A stretch of DNA of 64,000 nucleotides. It comes from Nisaea sp. (GTDB taxonomy: Bacteria; Pseudomonadota; Alphaproteobacteria; Thalassobaculales; Thalassobaculaceae). Position 1 is the stretch's first letter; the number at the start of each line of letters is the position of its first letter. The DNA lies in NCBI RefSeq assembly GCF_034670185.1, contig NZ_JAXMNY010000002.1, positions 496,001 to 560,000 on the forward strand, written 5' to 3'. Below, piece by piece: positions 27,506 through 36,874 of the stretch. The position numbers were made by a program, and so were the translations under genes. The notes below the pieces were generated by a model that was not told where the DNA came from, ran no database searches, and worked only from the letters and a program-made list of their open reading frames with translations.

Positions 27506-29575
27506 ATGAAGATCCTTATGGTCATCCCGCGTTATGTCGAGCAGGCAGGCGCGTTCTATCATCTTCCTCTCGGACTGGGATATGTCGCGGCCATTGCAGA
27601 GCAGGAAGGGCATGAGATCCAGGCAATAAACCTGAACACACTCGGCCCCAACTATCTGGATGCCCTGCAACTCAAACTCTTTAACTACAAGCCAGATCTC
27701 TGCAGCACGGGCGGCCTCTCGGCCTTCGTTGCGAAAGTCCAGGAAATCCTCGGCATCTGCAAGGACGTCTGCCCGGACACCACAACCATCATCGGCGGCG
27801 GCATGTTGAGTGGCGACCCGGAACCGGCCATGCGCATGACAGGCGCCGATATCGGTGTCATCGGCGAGGGTGAGGATTCGTTCGGAGAGTTCCTGCGGGT
27901 TTTTTCCGGCTCCGGCGATCTGGCCATGGTCGATGGTCTGATCTTCCGCAACGGCAGGGGCGAGTTGATCCGCAACAAGCCACGGTCGGCCATCATGGCC
28001 CTCGACGATCTCCCCTGGCCCAGTTACGACCTGATGGGCTTCGGGGATGTGATCGACACCCAAAGCAGCCTCGACACCTATTTTTATCAGGGTCAGCCGA
28101 ACTCGAACCCGCGCAGCATCGACATGATCACCAGCCGGTCGTGTCCGTTCAGCTGCACCTTCTGTTTTCATCCCGCCGGCAAGGTTTACCGGGAACGCGA
28201 TCTCGAAAAATTCTTCCAGGAAGTTTCTTTCTACAAAGAGAAATACGCCATCAACATGGTGCAGATCGTGGATGAACTGTTCTCTCTGCGCCGGGATCGA
28301 CTGCATGAATTTTGCGAGCGCATGGAACCGCTTGGCCTGCAATGGCTGGTCCAGTTGCACGTCAATAGCTGCGACCGCGAGACGCTGAAGAAGATGGAAC
28401 GCTCCGGCTGCAGCTTCATCAGCTACGGGGTCGAGAGCATGGACCCGTCAGTGCTTGTCAGCATGAAGAAAAAGGCCAAGGTCGAGCGCGTCGATAGCGC
28501 TCTCCGGCTGACCGCCGAGGAAAAAATCGGCATCCAGGCCAACCTGATTTTTGGCGACACCGTGGAGACGCTGGAGACCGCCAACAATTCACTGAAATGG
28601 TGGGCGAAGAACACGGATCTCGGCGTCTATCTCTCCGCCTTGCAGGTCTATCCAGGAAGCCCGGATTATATCGAAGCAGTCCGCGATGGCCTCATTACGG
28701 ACCGGGATCATTTCGTCAACGAGCTTCCGGTCTCCGTCAATATCAGTCAGATGAACGAAACCAACCGCACCTTCCTGACCATCCTGCTGAGTACCTACGG
28801 TCTCGGCATCCTCGATATCGCGCAGGATTCAACCCACAGAATTTCCGACAAGCAGTTCGAGAACCGCAAAACCGCCTACGATATCGATTTCACCTGCCCG
28901 ACCTGCCAGACCGAAAATCATTTCAAGTCCGCGGTCATCGATACCGAGGGCAGTCCAAGTCTGCGCGTGGCCTGCCGGCACTGCCGCACCCGCCCCTATA
29001 TTCCGAACCCGCTCAAGAACCGGAGCGCCTACCGCATCCGCAATCTCGAGATCGCCCGCTTGGAAGAGGCACACAAACTACTCGCGGCAAACGATCACGA
29101 CGCGGCGTACACCATCCTGGAAAGCATGACCCAACTGGAGGGTTCATCGGACAGGAAGGCCAAGGCCTTCGCCCTGCTGGGCACGATCGAGGCAGCCCGC
29201 CGAAACTTCATGCCAGCCGCGTTACGCTGGGCGGATGCCGTACGATTGGCGCCGTTCGACCCGGATAATCATGTCGGCTTCGCGCGCGTACTCAGTGTGT
29301 TCAAAATCTTCGGTGGCGCGATCCTGCATTACAAGCAGGCCCTCAGGCTCTCCCCGGATCATGCCGAGGCCGCGGCGGAACTCCGGAAAATCGAACGGAA
29401 CTACAGCACTGCGGAGAAGGAAGTGTTCGTCATTTCGCTGTCGAATGACCTGCCGCCGCAACGTAAGTCCCGGGAAAAGAAAAACACCCGGATCAAACAC
29501 GCGGACAAGCTCAAACTGGCCGGCGGGCGCTTCGACACAGAGCCGGAATTCGCCCATCTCGAACCGGTGGCCTAA
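27506..29575 (+). CDS. B12-binding-type radical SAM protein with zinc ribbon and TPR-like C terminus
   Basis: The start at 27506 gives 689 residues; the frame is open to 27401 but that lies in the kef gene. The N terminus (about 1-150) has the cobalamin-binding-like fold seen in class B radical SAM enzymes (LPLGLGYVAAIAEQEGHEIQ, VIGEGEDSFGEFL). The radical SAM core follows (about 205-420) with the cluster motif SCPFSCTFC. After it comes a C-x2-C ... C-x2-C zinc-ribbon-like stretch (CPTCQTENHF and CRHCRTRPYIP, about 475-515) and about 130 residues of TPR-like helices. A typical DxHxxG B12 motif is not apparent, so true cobalamin binding is unproved. No biosynthetic partner gene is next to it. 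Function unknown. Confidence 0.85.
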   Translation: MKILMVIPRYVEQAGAFYHLPLGLGYVAAIAEQEGHEIQAINLNTLGPNYLDALQLKLFNYKPDLCSTGGLSAFVAKVQEILGICKDVCPDTTTIIGGGMLSGDPEPAMRMTGADIGVIGEGEDSFGEFLRVFSGSGDLAMVDGLIFRNGRGELIRNKPRSAIMALDDLPWPSYDLMGFGDVIDTQSSLDTYFYQGQPNSNPRSIDMITSRSCPFSCTFCFHPAGKVYRERDLEKFFQEVSFYKEKYAINMVQIVDELFSLRRDRLHEFCERMEPLGLQWLVQLHVNSCDRETLKKMERSGCSFISYGVESMDPSVLVSMKKKAKVERVDSALRLTAEEKIGIQANLIFGDTVETLETANNSLKWWAKNTDLGVYLSALQVYPGSPDYIEAVRDGLITDRDHFVNELPVSVNISQMNETNRTFLTILLSTYGLGILDIAQDSTHRISDKQFENRKTAYDIDFTCPTCQTENHFKSAVIDTEGSPSLRVACRHCRTRPYIPNPLKNRSAYRIRNLEIARLEEAHKLLAANDHDAAYTILESMTQLEGSSDRKAKAFALLGTIEAARRNFMPAALRWADAVRLAPFDPDNHVGFARVLSVFKIFGGAILHYKQALRLSPDHAEAAAELRKIERNYSTAEKEVFVISLSNDLPPQRKSREKKNTRIKHADKLKLAGGRFDTEPEFAHLEPVA

Positions 29576-29605
29576 AACACGCTCTTTGGACTTTTCAGAT
29601 TGCAT

Positions 29606-29642
29606 GGATTGAAATAGAACCAATTTAGTCTCTATTCGATCC
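29606..29642. promoter_or_regulatory. Imperfect inverted repeat in AT-rich leader of nitroreductase gene
   Basis: GGATTGAAATAGA (29606-29618) is nearly the reverse complement of TCTATTCGATCC (29631-29642). It lies 24 bases before the GTG start, in an AT-rich stretch that probably holds the promoter. Could be an operator; no regulator gene is adjacent. Confidence 0.35.
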
Positions 29643-29665
29643 AACAAACTCTAAGGACCAATCGC

Positions 29666-30238
29666 GTGGAAGCTATCGATCTGCTCCTCACCCGCCGTTC
29701 CGTCGTCGTCAAGGATATGGTCGGGCCTGGTCCCGATGCGGCCGAGCTGGAGAAAATCCTCACCGCCGGTATCCGGGTTCCGGATCATGGCAAGATCGGC
29801 CCGTGGCGCATTCAGGTACTGCATGAAGCCGGTCAGGCTGCGCTCGGCGAGGTCTTCGCAAGCCGCTTTGCAGAGATCTGGGGCGAGGATGCCTCCGAGA
29901 ACATGATCACCTTCGAACGAGAGCGGCCGAGCCGGGCGCCGGTTCTTCTGGTTGTTACTGCGGACCTGCATCCGGATCACAAGGTGCCTCTGATCGAACA
30001 GCAGATGTCCGGCGGCGCACTCTGCATGAACCTGCTGAACGCAGCCCACGCGCTCGGCTATGTCGCCCAGTGGCTGACAGAATGGCCAGCCTTCGATGAG
30101 GGTGTGAAGAAAGCCCTCGGACATTCCCCTGAAACCGAGATCATCGGCTTCGTCTATATCGGCAGCGCCGCCAATACGCCGTCGGAGCGCACACGCCCCG
30201 ATCTGGAGACCGTCGTCTCCGAATGGACAGGCGCGTGA
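29666..30238 (+). CDS. Nitroreductase family protein
   Basis: The 190-residue FMN-dependent oxidoreductase starts with GTG at 29666, supported by AAGGA 9 bases upstream. Visible motifs: LLTRRSV (FMN phosphate contact), GIRVPDHGKIGPWR and the GYVAQWLTEW region near residue 135, which resembles YdjA-type small nitroreductases. These enzymes are NAD(P)H-dependent, with varied acceptors. It overlaps the following GNAT start, so the two are cotranscribed. Confidence 0.9.
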   Translation: MEAIDLLLTRRSVVVKDMVGPGPDAAELEKILTAGIRVPDHGKIGPWRIQVLHEAGQAALGEVFASRFAEIWGEDASENMITFERERPSRAPVLLVVTADLHPDHKVPLIEQQMSGGALCMNLLNAAHALGYVAQWLTEWPAFDEGVKKALGHSPETEIIGFVYIGSAANTPSERTRPDLETVVSEWTGA

Positions 30239-30699
30239 GCGGGCTGACCATTCGGACGGCAACACTGGCGGACATTCCCCGGGTCGCGGAGATCTACTGC
30301 GCTGCGCGGCTCCTTGCCTATGACGGTCTGGTTCCCGAAGCGGACCTGATCGCCAGCGCCGCACCCGACCGCCCGAAATGGCGCGAGTTGCTTGGAGACG
30401 ACGGCGTCACATTCCTCGTCGGCGAGCGGGACGGGGACATTCTGGTCATGGCTATACTTGAAGGCGCCAAACTGGAATCACTACACGTCGATCCGGCAGC
30501 CCATGGCGGCGGTATCGGAAAAGCCCTTCTCGCCCATTGCCGCGCATTGGCCGGTCCCGCCATGGAGCTCTATTGTCTGGCAGGAAACGACCGGGCGATC
30601 GGCTTCTACGAGAAGGCCGGCATGCGGCAGACAGGCACCGTCGACCAGATGATCTACGGTGCCCGGTACGACGCTTTGCGCTTTGCTTACGAGGACTGA
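30223..30699 (+). CDS. GNAT family N-acetyltransferase
   Basis: A single GNAT domain of 158 residues. The acetyl-CoA pyrophosphate loop appears as PAAHGGGIGKALLAHCRAL (about 88-106) and the following ALAGPAMELYCLAGNDRAIGFYEKAGM segment ends in the usual FYEKAGM motif. The ATG at 30223 lies inside the nitroreductase gene; a GTG at 30235 (154 residues), overlapping the previous stop, is equally likely. Substrate unknown. Its 3' end overlaps the homocysteine methyltransferase gene on the other strand by 13 bases. Confidence 0.85.
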   Translation: MDRRVSGLTIRTATLADIPRVAEIYCAARLLAYDGLVPEADLIASAAPDRPKWRELLGDDGVTFLVGERDGDILVMAILEGAKLESLHVDPAAHGGGIGKALLAHCRALAGPAMELYCLAGNDRAIGFYEKAGMRQTGTVDQMIYGARYDALRFAYED

Positions 30700-31592
30700 T
30701 CCCCGTCTTTCAGGGCGCGGGCCAGAACCTCGATATGGGCGGCACCGATACCGCAACATCCTCCGATGATCGATGCCCCCATATCGCGCCATTTCCGGGT
30801 CCAGGCTACATAAGCAGGCGGATCGAGATCCCGGCGCATTTCACTCAGGCCTTCATTCGCCGCCAGTCCGCTGGCCGGTTTGCCGAAAGCATTCGCGTAG
30901 ACGCCGACGCGGATTGATACGGGCAGGGCTGCGCGAGCCTCGCGAAGCGCGCCTTCCATCACCTCCGGCACACTGCAATTGAACAGCACCGCTTCCGCTC
31001 CGCAGCGCGCCGCCGCGGCCGCCGCATCGCGGACAGCCTCGCCGGAGCGCAGCCTCGGTGCGCCTGCTTCCTCACTATCGTCATCCAACGTATAGGCGAC
31101 CCAGAGCGGTTTCGGGGCTGAAGCCGTCGCCTCTGCCGCGGCTGCCATCTCGGCAATGCTGCTGGTTGTCTCGATCAGCCAGAGATCGGCATGCTCTGCG
31201 AGCCCACCGACGAATTCCGCCAGCAAGGCCGGTGCGCGTTCCGCGTCGAAATCCTGCGGCTGGTAGGAGCCGAAGAGCGGCGGGATACAGCCGGCAACAC
31301 GCACCCCCGGATACTTGTCCGCCGCCGAGCGGGCGAGCGTTCCGGACAACTCGATCAGACGCCGACCGTCACTGGCAAAACGGTCTTCACCGATATGGAA
31401 CGGGACGACGGCATAACTGTTGGTCGTGATGACCTCGGCTCCTGCCTTGATGAACTCGATATGAGCCTGTTCGACGATTTCCGGCGCTTCCATCAGCGCC
31501 AGCGCCGACCATTCCGGCTGCCGGAACGGCGCGCCTAGGCGTTCGAGCTCACGGGAGAAACCGCCATCGAGAATGATGAGGTCATGCGGCAT
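30687..31592 (-). CDS. Homocysteine S-methyltransferase family protein
   Basis: The 301-residue protein is a stand-alone zinc-dependent methyltransferase barrel like MmuM and BHMT. The zinc ligands are Cys in VLFNCSVPE (about 208) and the pair in IIGGCCGIGAAHIE (about 280). The N-terminal LDGGFSRELERLG and TNSYAVVPF strings are typical. It would methylate homocysteine (from S-methylmethionine or betaine) or a related thiol. No partner gene is adjacent. Confidence 0.88.
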   Translation of the reverse strand: MPHDLIILDGGFSRELERLGAPFRQPEWSALALMEAPEIVEQAHIEFIKAGAEVITTNSYAVVPFHIGEDRFASDGRRLIELSGTLARSAADKYPGVRVAGCIPPLFGSYQPQDFDAERAPALLAEFVGGLAEHADLWLIETTSSIAEMAAAAEATASAPKPLWVAYTLDDDSEEAGAPRLRSGEAVRDAAAAAARCGAEAVLFNCSVPEVMEGALREARAALPVSIRVGVYANAFGKPASGLAANEGLSEMRRDLDPPAYVAWTRKWRDMGASIIGGCCGIGAAHIEVLARALKDGDQSS

Positions 31593-31746
31593 GCGGGGAG
31601 TCCTTTCAGAGCGCTGTCATGGCCGGGTATTCCGCCACGAATTGCCATACTTCTGCGGCACAGCTGTTAACCTGAGAAGCCTCTTGCCCGCGAAAGACAA
31701 GATGCTTACCACTCGACGGCCTTATGCTTTTCTCCTGGGAGGAACA

Positions 31747-32715
31747 ATGAAAAAGATTAACAAACTGCTACGTGCCGGTCTTCTCGGCACGGCGCTGACA
31801 GCAGCGACCTTGTTCGCGGCCGATGCCGGCGCAGAAACCCGCGTGACCTACAAGTCCGCGAAATCGACCTCGTCCTACTACCAGATGGCCGTTCAGGTCG
31901 CCGAAGCGGTGAAGAAAGCCACCGGCGGCGCCATGGTACTGACCGTCGAGGAGAGCCAGGGCTCGGTCCAGAACGTCAAGGAAAGCGCCCGCCGTCCGGG
32001 TAACTACGTTTTCACCACGCCGCCGGTGCTGGTGAAGCTGGCCATGGCCAACAAGGGCAAGTTCGAAGGCGACACGGATTACAAATCCATCCGTGCCCTG
32101 TTCCCGATCCCGTCCCTCACCATGCATTTCGTCGTCCGCGCCGATAGCGGTGTGAACAGCTTCGCCGATCTCGACGGCAAGAGCTTCATCATCGGCAAGG
32201 GCAGCTTCGGCGCCCGCGAGGCGGCCAAGAACTTCACGCTGTTCGGTCTTGAGGGCAAGGTGAAGCTGGTAGACGCAGAGCTGAACGCTGCAGTCCCGGC
32301 CCTGAAGAACCGTCAGGTCGACGGCTTCGCCACCGCCGGCTCCTACCCGGCCCCGAACGTGATCGAGGCCGCTGCCGGCACCGAGGTCCGCCTGCTCTCC
32401 ATGTCGGAAGAACAGATCAAGCAGACCAAGCGCACCAAGCTGGTGATCCCTGCCGGCACTTATCCCGGCATCGATACAGACGTGAACACCACGTCGCTGC
32501 CGGTGGTCGCCTACACCACGACGAACATGAGCGACGACGATGCCTACACGCTGACCAAAGCCTATTGGGACGCCAAGGGCTCGATGGGCAAGACCGCCAA
32601 ATGGTGGGACGGCGTGAAGCCGGAGATGCTGGCCAACGTGATCGGCAAGCTGCATCCGGGCGCGGCCCGCTATTATGCGGAAGCCGGTGTCGCAATTCCG
32701 GACGCCATCAAATAA
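31747..32715 (+). CDS. TAXI family TRAP transporter solute-binding protein
   Basis: The ATG at 31747 after GGGAGGAACA gives 322 residues with a Sec signal peptide (LLRAGLLGTALTAATLFAADAGA). The mature part has the TAXI features: YKSAKSTSSYYQMA near the N terminus, the VRADSGVNSFADLDGKSF segment and VNTTSLPVVAYTTTNM late in the sequence. TAXI receptors bind glutamate/glutamine-type or other organic acid ligands for TRAP uptake. The frame is open upstream to 31573 but lacks support. The permease follows after a strong intergenic hairpin. Confidence 0.92.
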   Translation: MKKINKLLRAGLLGTALTAATLFAADAGAETRVTYKSAKSTSSYYQMAVQVAEAVKKATGGAMVLTVEESQGSVQNVKESARRPGNYVFTTPPVLVKLAMANKGKFEGDTDYKSIRALFPIPSLTMHFVVRADSGVNSFADLDGKSFIIGKGSFGAREAAKNFTLFGLEGKVKLVDAELNAAVPALKNRQVDGFATAGSYPAPNVIEAAAGTEVRLLSMSEEQIKQTKRTKLVIPAGTYPGIDTDVNTTSLPVVAYTTTNMSDDDAYTLTKAYWDAKGSMGKTAKWWDGVKPEMLANVIGKLHPGAARYYAEAGVAIPDAIK

Positions 32716-32730
32716 TCAGAACATCAAACA

Positions 32731-32756
32731 GCGGGAGACGGACCGCCGTCTCCCGC
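32731..32756 (+). terminator. Intercistronic hairpin between receptor and permease genes
   Basis: GCGGGAGACGG (32731-32741) pairs perfectly with CCGTCTCCCGC (32746-32756) over a 4-base loop (ACCG). There is only a weak pyrimidine run after it. Such hairpins after solute-binding protein genes usually cause partial termination or protect the upstream mRNA, so that the receptor is made in excess over the permease. Confidence 0.75.
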
Positions 32757-32793
32757 GCCTGCCCTTTCCCGATACGCGACCGAGATTGCGCCG

Positions 32794-34593
32794 ATGCTCC
32801 CCTCTGCCGATGACCGAGCCGCGCCGATGGGCGCCATGGCCAGTCTCGTGACCCTGCTTGCCTTCGGGTCCGTCGCCTTCCATGTCACCCTGATCTTCAC
32901 CGGCCTGCTGCCGAACCTGCTGGTGCGACCGGTGCATCTGGCATTGGCGCTGCCCTGGGTTTTCATCATCGGCGCGAGTGGTTCCCTCTTCTCCCGGATC
33001 TCCGGCTGGCTGCTGGCCGGTGCCGGTGTCGCCATCTGCACCTATATCGCCTGGAACACCGACGCACTCGGCGATCAGTACGGCTATACCGAAGGCTGGC
33101 TGCAGCGCGCGGGCGGTATCCTGATCCTCCTGATCGTTCTGGAAATGGCCCGCCGGGCAGTGAAGCTGGCCCTGCCCGCACTCTCCGTGATTGCTCTCGC
33201 CTACGGTCTGTTCGGCGAATACCTGCCGGGTGAGTTCGGCCATCCGGGGCTGCCCTTCGACAGCCTGCTGGGCACCCTTGTCATTGCCGAGGGCGGGATC
33301 TGGGGACCGCTTACCGGCGTCTCCGTCAATGTCGTCGCCGTCTTCATCGTGCTCGGCGCCCTGGTCGGCGCCGGGCATGGCGGCACCGGTTTCATGAATG
33401 TCGCCACCCGGCTGGCCGGACGGTTGAAAGGCGGCGCGGCCAAGGTCTCCGTGCTTGCCTCCGCGCTGTTCGGCTCGATCAGCGGATCGGCCTCCGCCAA
33501 TGTCGCCTCCACAGGTGCCTTCACCATTCCGACCATGCGCAGGCTCGGCTACCCGGCACCGCTCGCCGCCGCCGTCGAGGCCGTCGCGTCCTCCGGCGGC
33601 CAGATCATGCCGCCGCTGATGGGCGCCGGTGCCTTTGTCATGGTGGAGCTTCTCGCGACCACCTACGACACCATCGTTGCCGCCGCGATCCTGCCTGCCA
33701 TCCTGTTCTTCGCCGCCGTCTGGTTCGGTATCGACTGGTTCGCCGCCCGTGACGGGCTGAAGGCGATGGACGAATCCGAGATCCCGGACCGGCGCACCGT
33801 GCTGCGCACCCTGCCGTTCTTCGTCATCCCGTTCGGCGCCCTGCTGGCCGTGCTGTTCGGCACCGGCTACACGCCGCAATATGCCGCCGGTGTGGCGATC
33901 TTCGCCGCAGCCGCCATGCTGCCGCTGAACCCAGACGGCTTTGCCGGGTTGAAGGCTACCTGGGAGAGACTCTCTGGCGCCGCTGTCGACGCCGCCCGGC
34001 AGATCGCCATGATCGCCTCGATCATTCTTTGCGCGGGGATCATCGTCGGCGTGCTGAACATGACCGGGCTCGGCGTCAAGGTGACCTCGGCCATCCTCTC
34101 CTTCTCCGGCGGTCAACTCTGGGCCGCCCTGCTGCTGACCGCGCTGGCTTGCCTGATCCTCGGCATGGAAGTGCCAACGACAGCCGCCTATGTGATCTGC
34201 ATCTCCGTGGCCGGTCCCGCGTTGCAGGAACTCGGCCTGCCGCCGCTGACGGCGCATCTCTTCGTCTTCTGGTACGCCCTGCTCTCAACCATCACGCCGC
34301 CGGTCTGTGGCACCGTGTTCATTGCCGCCGGCATGGCTGACGCGCCCTGGCTGAAGGTTGCGGGCAATGCCATGCGGCTTGGCATCGGCCTTTATATCGT
34401 GCCGCTCGGCATCGTCGCGAACCCGTCCCTGATCGCCCTCACCGACACGCCGCTACTGGCGCTGGCCGCCTTCGTGAAACTCGGCGCCGGGCTGGCGCTG
34501 ACAAGCTGGGGCCTCGTCAATGCGACCACCGGACTGCGCCCGATCGCGGCCTTTGCTGCCGGGCTCGCACTGGTGTTCATCCTCGGCTTCTGA
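32794..34593 (+). CDS. TRAP transporter fused permease (TAXI type)
   Basis: The 599-residue protein fuses the small DctQ-like and large DctM-like subunits, as is usual in TAXI TRAP systems. I estimate about 15 membrane helices. Conserved strings are GTGFMNVATRLAGRLKGG, SGSASANVASTGAFTIP and VEAVASSGGQIMPPLMGAGAF. It would use a Na+ or H+ gradient to import the ligand delivered by the receptor encoded upstream. The 38-base gap to the hairpin and the shared direction mark one operon with the receptor. Confidence 0.93.
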   Translation: MLPSADDRAAPMGAMASLVTLLAFGSVAFHVTLIFTGLLPNLLVRPVHLALALPWVFIIGASGSLFSRISGWLLAGAGVAICTYIAWNTDALGDQYGYTEGWLQRAGGILILLIVLEMARRAVKLALPALSVIALAYGLFGEYLPGEFGHPGLPFDSLLGTLVIAEGGIWGPLTGVSVNVVAVFIVLGALVGAGHGGTGFMNVATRLAGRLKGGAAKVSVLASALFGSISGSASANVASTGAFTIPTMRRLGYPAPLAAAVEAVASSGGQIMPPLMGAGAFVMVELLATTYDTIVAAAILPAILFFAAVWFGIDWFAARDGLKAMDESEIPDRRTVLRTLPFFVIPFGALLAVLFGTGYTPQYAAGVAIFAAAAMLPLNPDGFAGLKATWERLSGAAVDAARQIAMIASIILCAGIIVGVLNMTGLGVKVTSAILSFSGGQLWAALLLTALACLILGMEVPTTAAYVICISVAGPALQELGLPPLTAHLFVFWYALLSTITPPVCGTVFIAAGMADAPWLKVAGNAMRLGIGLYIVPLGIVANPSLIALTDTPLLALAAFVKLGAGLALTSWGLVNATTGLRPIAAFAAGLALVFILGF

Positions 34594-34631
34594 TGTAGTC
34601 TCGTCCCCGTCCAACCAAGCGGAGCTTTTCC

Positions 34632-35981
34632 ATGCCTTCCATCGTCGTCAAATCCAGCATCTACGGAGACATGTTCGGCACCGCCGACATGCGCGGCCTG
34701 TTCGAGGATGACACCATGCTCGGGCTCTATCTCGACGTGGAGACGGCGCTGGCCCGGGCACAGGCGAAGCTCGGCCTGATCCCGGAAGATGCCGCGAAGG
34801 CGATCACCGACGCCGCAGACGTTGACAAGATCGACATGGACAAGCTGTCCGCCCGCACCCAGATCGTCGGATATCCGATCCTGCCGCTGGTTGAGCAGCT
34901 CTCGGGCTGGGCGCCGGACGGGCTCGGGCAATATTGCCACTGGGGCGCGACCACCCAGGACATCATGGACACTGCCGACGTGCTGCAGGTCCGCGCCGGG
35001 CTCGATATCGTCGAGGAATATCTGGAGCGGATCGCGGCGGCGCTGGCCAAACTCGCGGAAGAGCACGCCGACACGCCGATGGCGGGCCGCACCCATCTGC
35101 AGCACGCACTGCCGGTCAGCTTCGGTTTCAAGGCCGCGACCTGGTTGTCCGCCATCGACCGCCACCGCACCCGCCTTGCCGAGTTGCGCGGCCGGGTCGA
35201 GGTGGTGGAGTTCTCCGGCGCCGCCGGGACGCTCGCCTCGCTCTCCGGCAACGGTCTTGCCACGCAAGCGGCACTGGCGGAAGAACTCGGCCTCGCCGTG
35301 CCGGACATCACCTGGCACACCATCCGGGACGGCTTCGCTGAGGTCACCGGCTTCCTGGCCCTCGTCGCCGCCAGCATCGGCAAGATCGGCTACGACATCA
35401 TGCTTATGATGCAAACCGAAACAGGCGAAGTGCTGGAGCCTTACGTTGCCGGGCGCGGCGCCTCCTCGACCATGCCGCAGAAGCGTAATCCGATTTCCTC
35501 GGAGATGATGCTGGCCGCCGCCAAGATCGTGCGCGAGCAGCACAGCGCCATGCTGGATGCGATGGTGCAGGACCATGAGCGCGCAACCGGCCAATGGCAC
35601 GTGGAATGGCACGCCCTGCCCACCGCCTTCATCGTCGCTTCCGGCGGCCTCGCGGCGGCGGCGGAAGTGCTGGAAGGGCTGGAAGTCCGCCCGGACGCCA
35701 TGCGGCAGGTGCTCGACACCACCAAGGGCCTGATCGTCGCCGAAGCGGTGATGATGGGCCTCGCCCCACATATCGGCCGGCAGGTGGCTCATGACGTGGT
35801 CTACGATTGCTGCCGCAAGGCGCTCTCAGGAGAGGCGACGTTCCTTGATGCGTTGATGGCCGAGCCGGAGATTTCCGGCGCGCTCGACCGGGGAAGCGTC
35901 GAGGCTCTGACAAAACCGGAGAACTATCTCGGCGAAGCGCCCGAGATGGTCCGCCGGCTTTTGCTCAAGCGGCGCAACTGA
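34632..35981 (+). CDS. Fumarase/aspartase superfamily lyase (PcaB/PurB-like)
   Basis: The 449-residue protein has the superfamily signature SSTMPQKRNPISSE (about 278-291), the GRTHLQHALP segment with the catalytic His (about 152-161) and the WGATTQDIMDTADVLQ segment (about 104-119). Sequence is closest in style to 3-carboxy-cis,cis-muconate cycloisomerase and adenylosuccinate lyase-like catabolic enzymes. No other pca genes are nearby, so the first name is not safe. It follows the TRAP permease by 38 bases and may act on the imported acid, for example by beta-elimination. This link is inference from position. Confidence 0.85.
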   Translation: MPSIVVKSSIYGDMFGTADMRGLFEDDTMLGLYLDVETALARAQAKLGLIPEDAAKAITDAADVDKIDMDKLSARTQIVGYPILPLVEQLSGWAPDGLGQYCHWGATTQDIMDTADVLQVRAGLDIVEEYLERIAAALAKLAEEHADTPMAGRTHLQHALPVSFGFKAATWLSAIDRHRTRLAELRGRVEVVEFSGAAGTLASLSGNGLATQAALAEELGLAVPDITWHTIRDGFAEVTGFLALVAASIGKIGYDIMLMMQTETGEVLEPYVAGRGASSTMPQKRNPISSEMMLAAAKIVREQHSAMLDAMVQDHERATGQWHVEWHALPTAFIVASGGLAAAAEVLEGLEVRPDAMRQVLDTTKGLIVAEAVMMGLAPHIGRQVAHDVVYDCCRKALSGEATFLDALMAEPEISGALDRGSVEALTKPENYLGEAPEMVRRLLLKRRN

Positions 35982-35984
35982 CCT

Positions 35985-36743
35985 TCAGGCATTCTCGAAC
36001 AGATTGCGGCCCGTCCGGTCTTCGCCCCGCATAAGGAAGACCTTCTGCCCTGACTGGTCGCGGATCTTCTGGGTCTCGGATTTGCGCTTTGCCAGTTCGC
36101 GATCGAACAGGCTCGTCGTCGGCATGAACCGCATGGTCATGCCGCGGCGCGGCTTGTCCGAATGGTTCGCCTCCGAGCCGTGCAGCAGATAAACGTCATG
36201 CAGCGAGAGCTGCCCGGCTTTCAACACCAGATCGACCGCCTCACGTTCGTCATAGGCAGCCGGGTCAAGTTCCTGATTCAGGGTTACATCGGTCGCGTCG
36301 GTTCGACTGTGCGCCTTGAGGCGTTGGTCCTTGTGCGAACCACGGATGAACTTCAGGCAGCCGTTCTCCTGTGTCGCCTCGTCGACGGCAAGCCAGACTG
36401 TGCAGGTCGCGAGCGGCCGGATCGGCCAGTATTCGCCGTCCTGGTGCCAGGGCGTCCGTTTGCCGCCATGGGCCGGCTTGGCGAAGAAGCTCATGTTCCA
36501 GAGCGCGATATCCGGCCCGATGAGCTGGCCGACCATGTCGAGGATCTCGGGACTCTCCGCGAACTTCCTGAAAGCCGGCTCGTAATCAAGCAGAGCAGAA
36601 CAGTAATCCCTGAACTCCGGATGCCGTTCCAGCAAAGCGGCATGCAGGGCCTTGATCTCCTCCAGCGCATCCGCGCCGAGACGAAAATCAGGGATGACGT
36701 AGCCGTCCTCGTTATAGCGGGCGGCCTGATCGGAGCTCAGCAT
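35985..36743 (-). CDS. Phytanoyl-CoA dioxygenase (PhyH) family protein
   Basis: The 252-residue non-haem iron, 2-oxoglutarate-dependent oxygenase has the HxD iron motif in TPWHQDGEYWP (His100, Asp102), the distal His in LLHGSEANHSDKPRRG and the following Arg that holds 2-oxoglutarate. Members hydroxylate a wide range of small molecules. Its stop lies 3 bases from the convergent lyase stop. The KDPG aldolase gene starts about 130 bases away, divergently. Substrate unknown. Confidence 0.9.
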   Translation of the reverse strand: MLSSDQAARYNEDGYVIPDFRLGADALEEIKALHAALLERHPEFRDYCSALLDYEPAFRKFAESPEILDMVGQLIGPDIALWNMSFFAKPAHGGKRTPWHQDGEYWPIRPLATCTVWLAVDEATQENGCLKFIRGSHKDQRLKAHSRTDATDVTLNQELDPAAYDEREAVDLVLKAGQLSLHDVYLLHGSEANHSDKPRRGMTMRFMPTTSLFDRELAKRKSETQKIRDQSGQKVFLMRGEDRTGRNLFENA

Positions 36744-36874
36744 TTCTTCCTCCCAATCTGTTTTCCCAACAGCCTAGCGCCACCCGTTCTCTTTGTCCCG
36801 TAGGGGCCGCGATCCACTTGTCCTGACTGTTGGAATCGTAGAGACTCACGCAAAATAAAAATGGGAGGTGGGGC

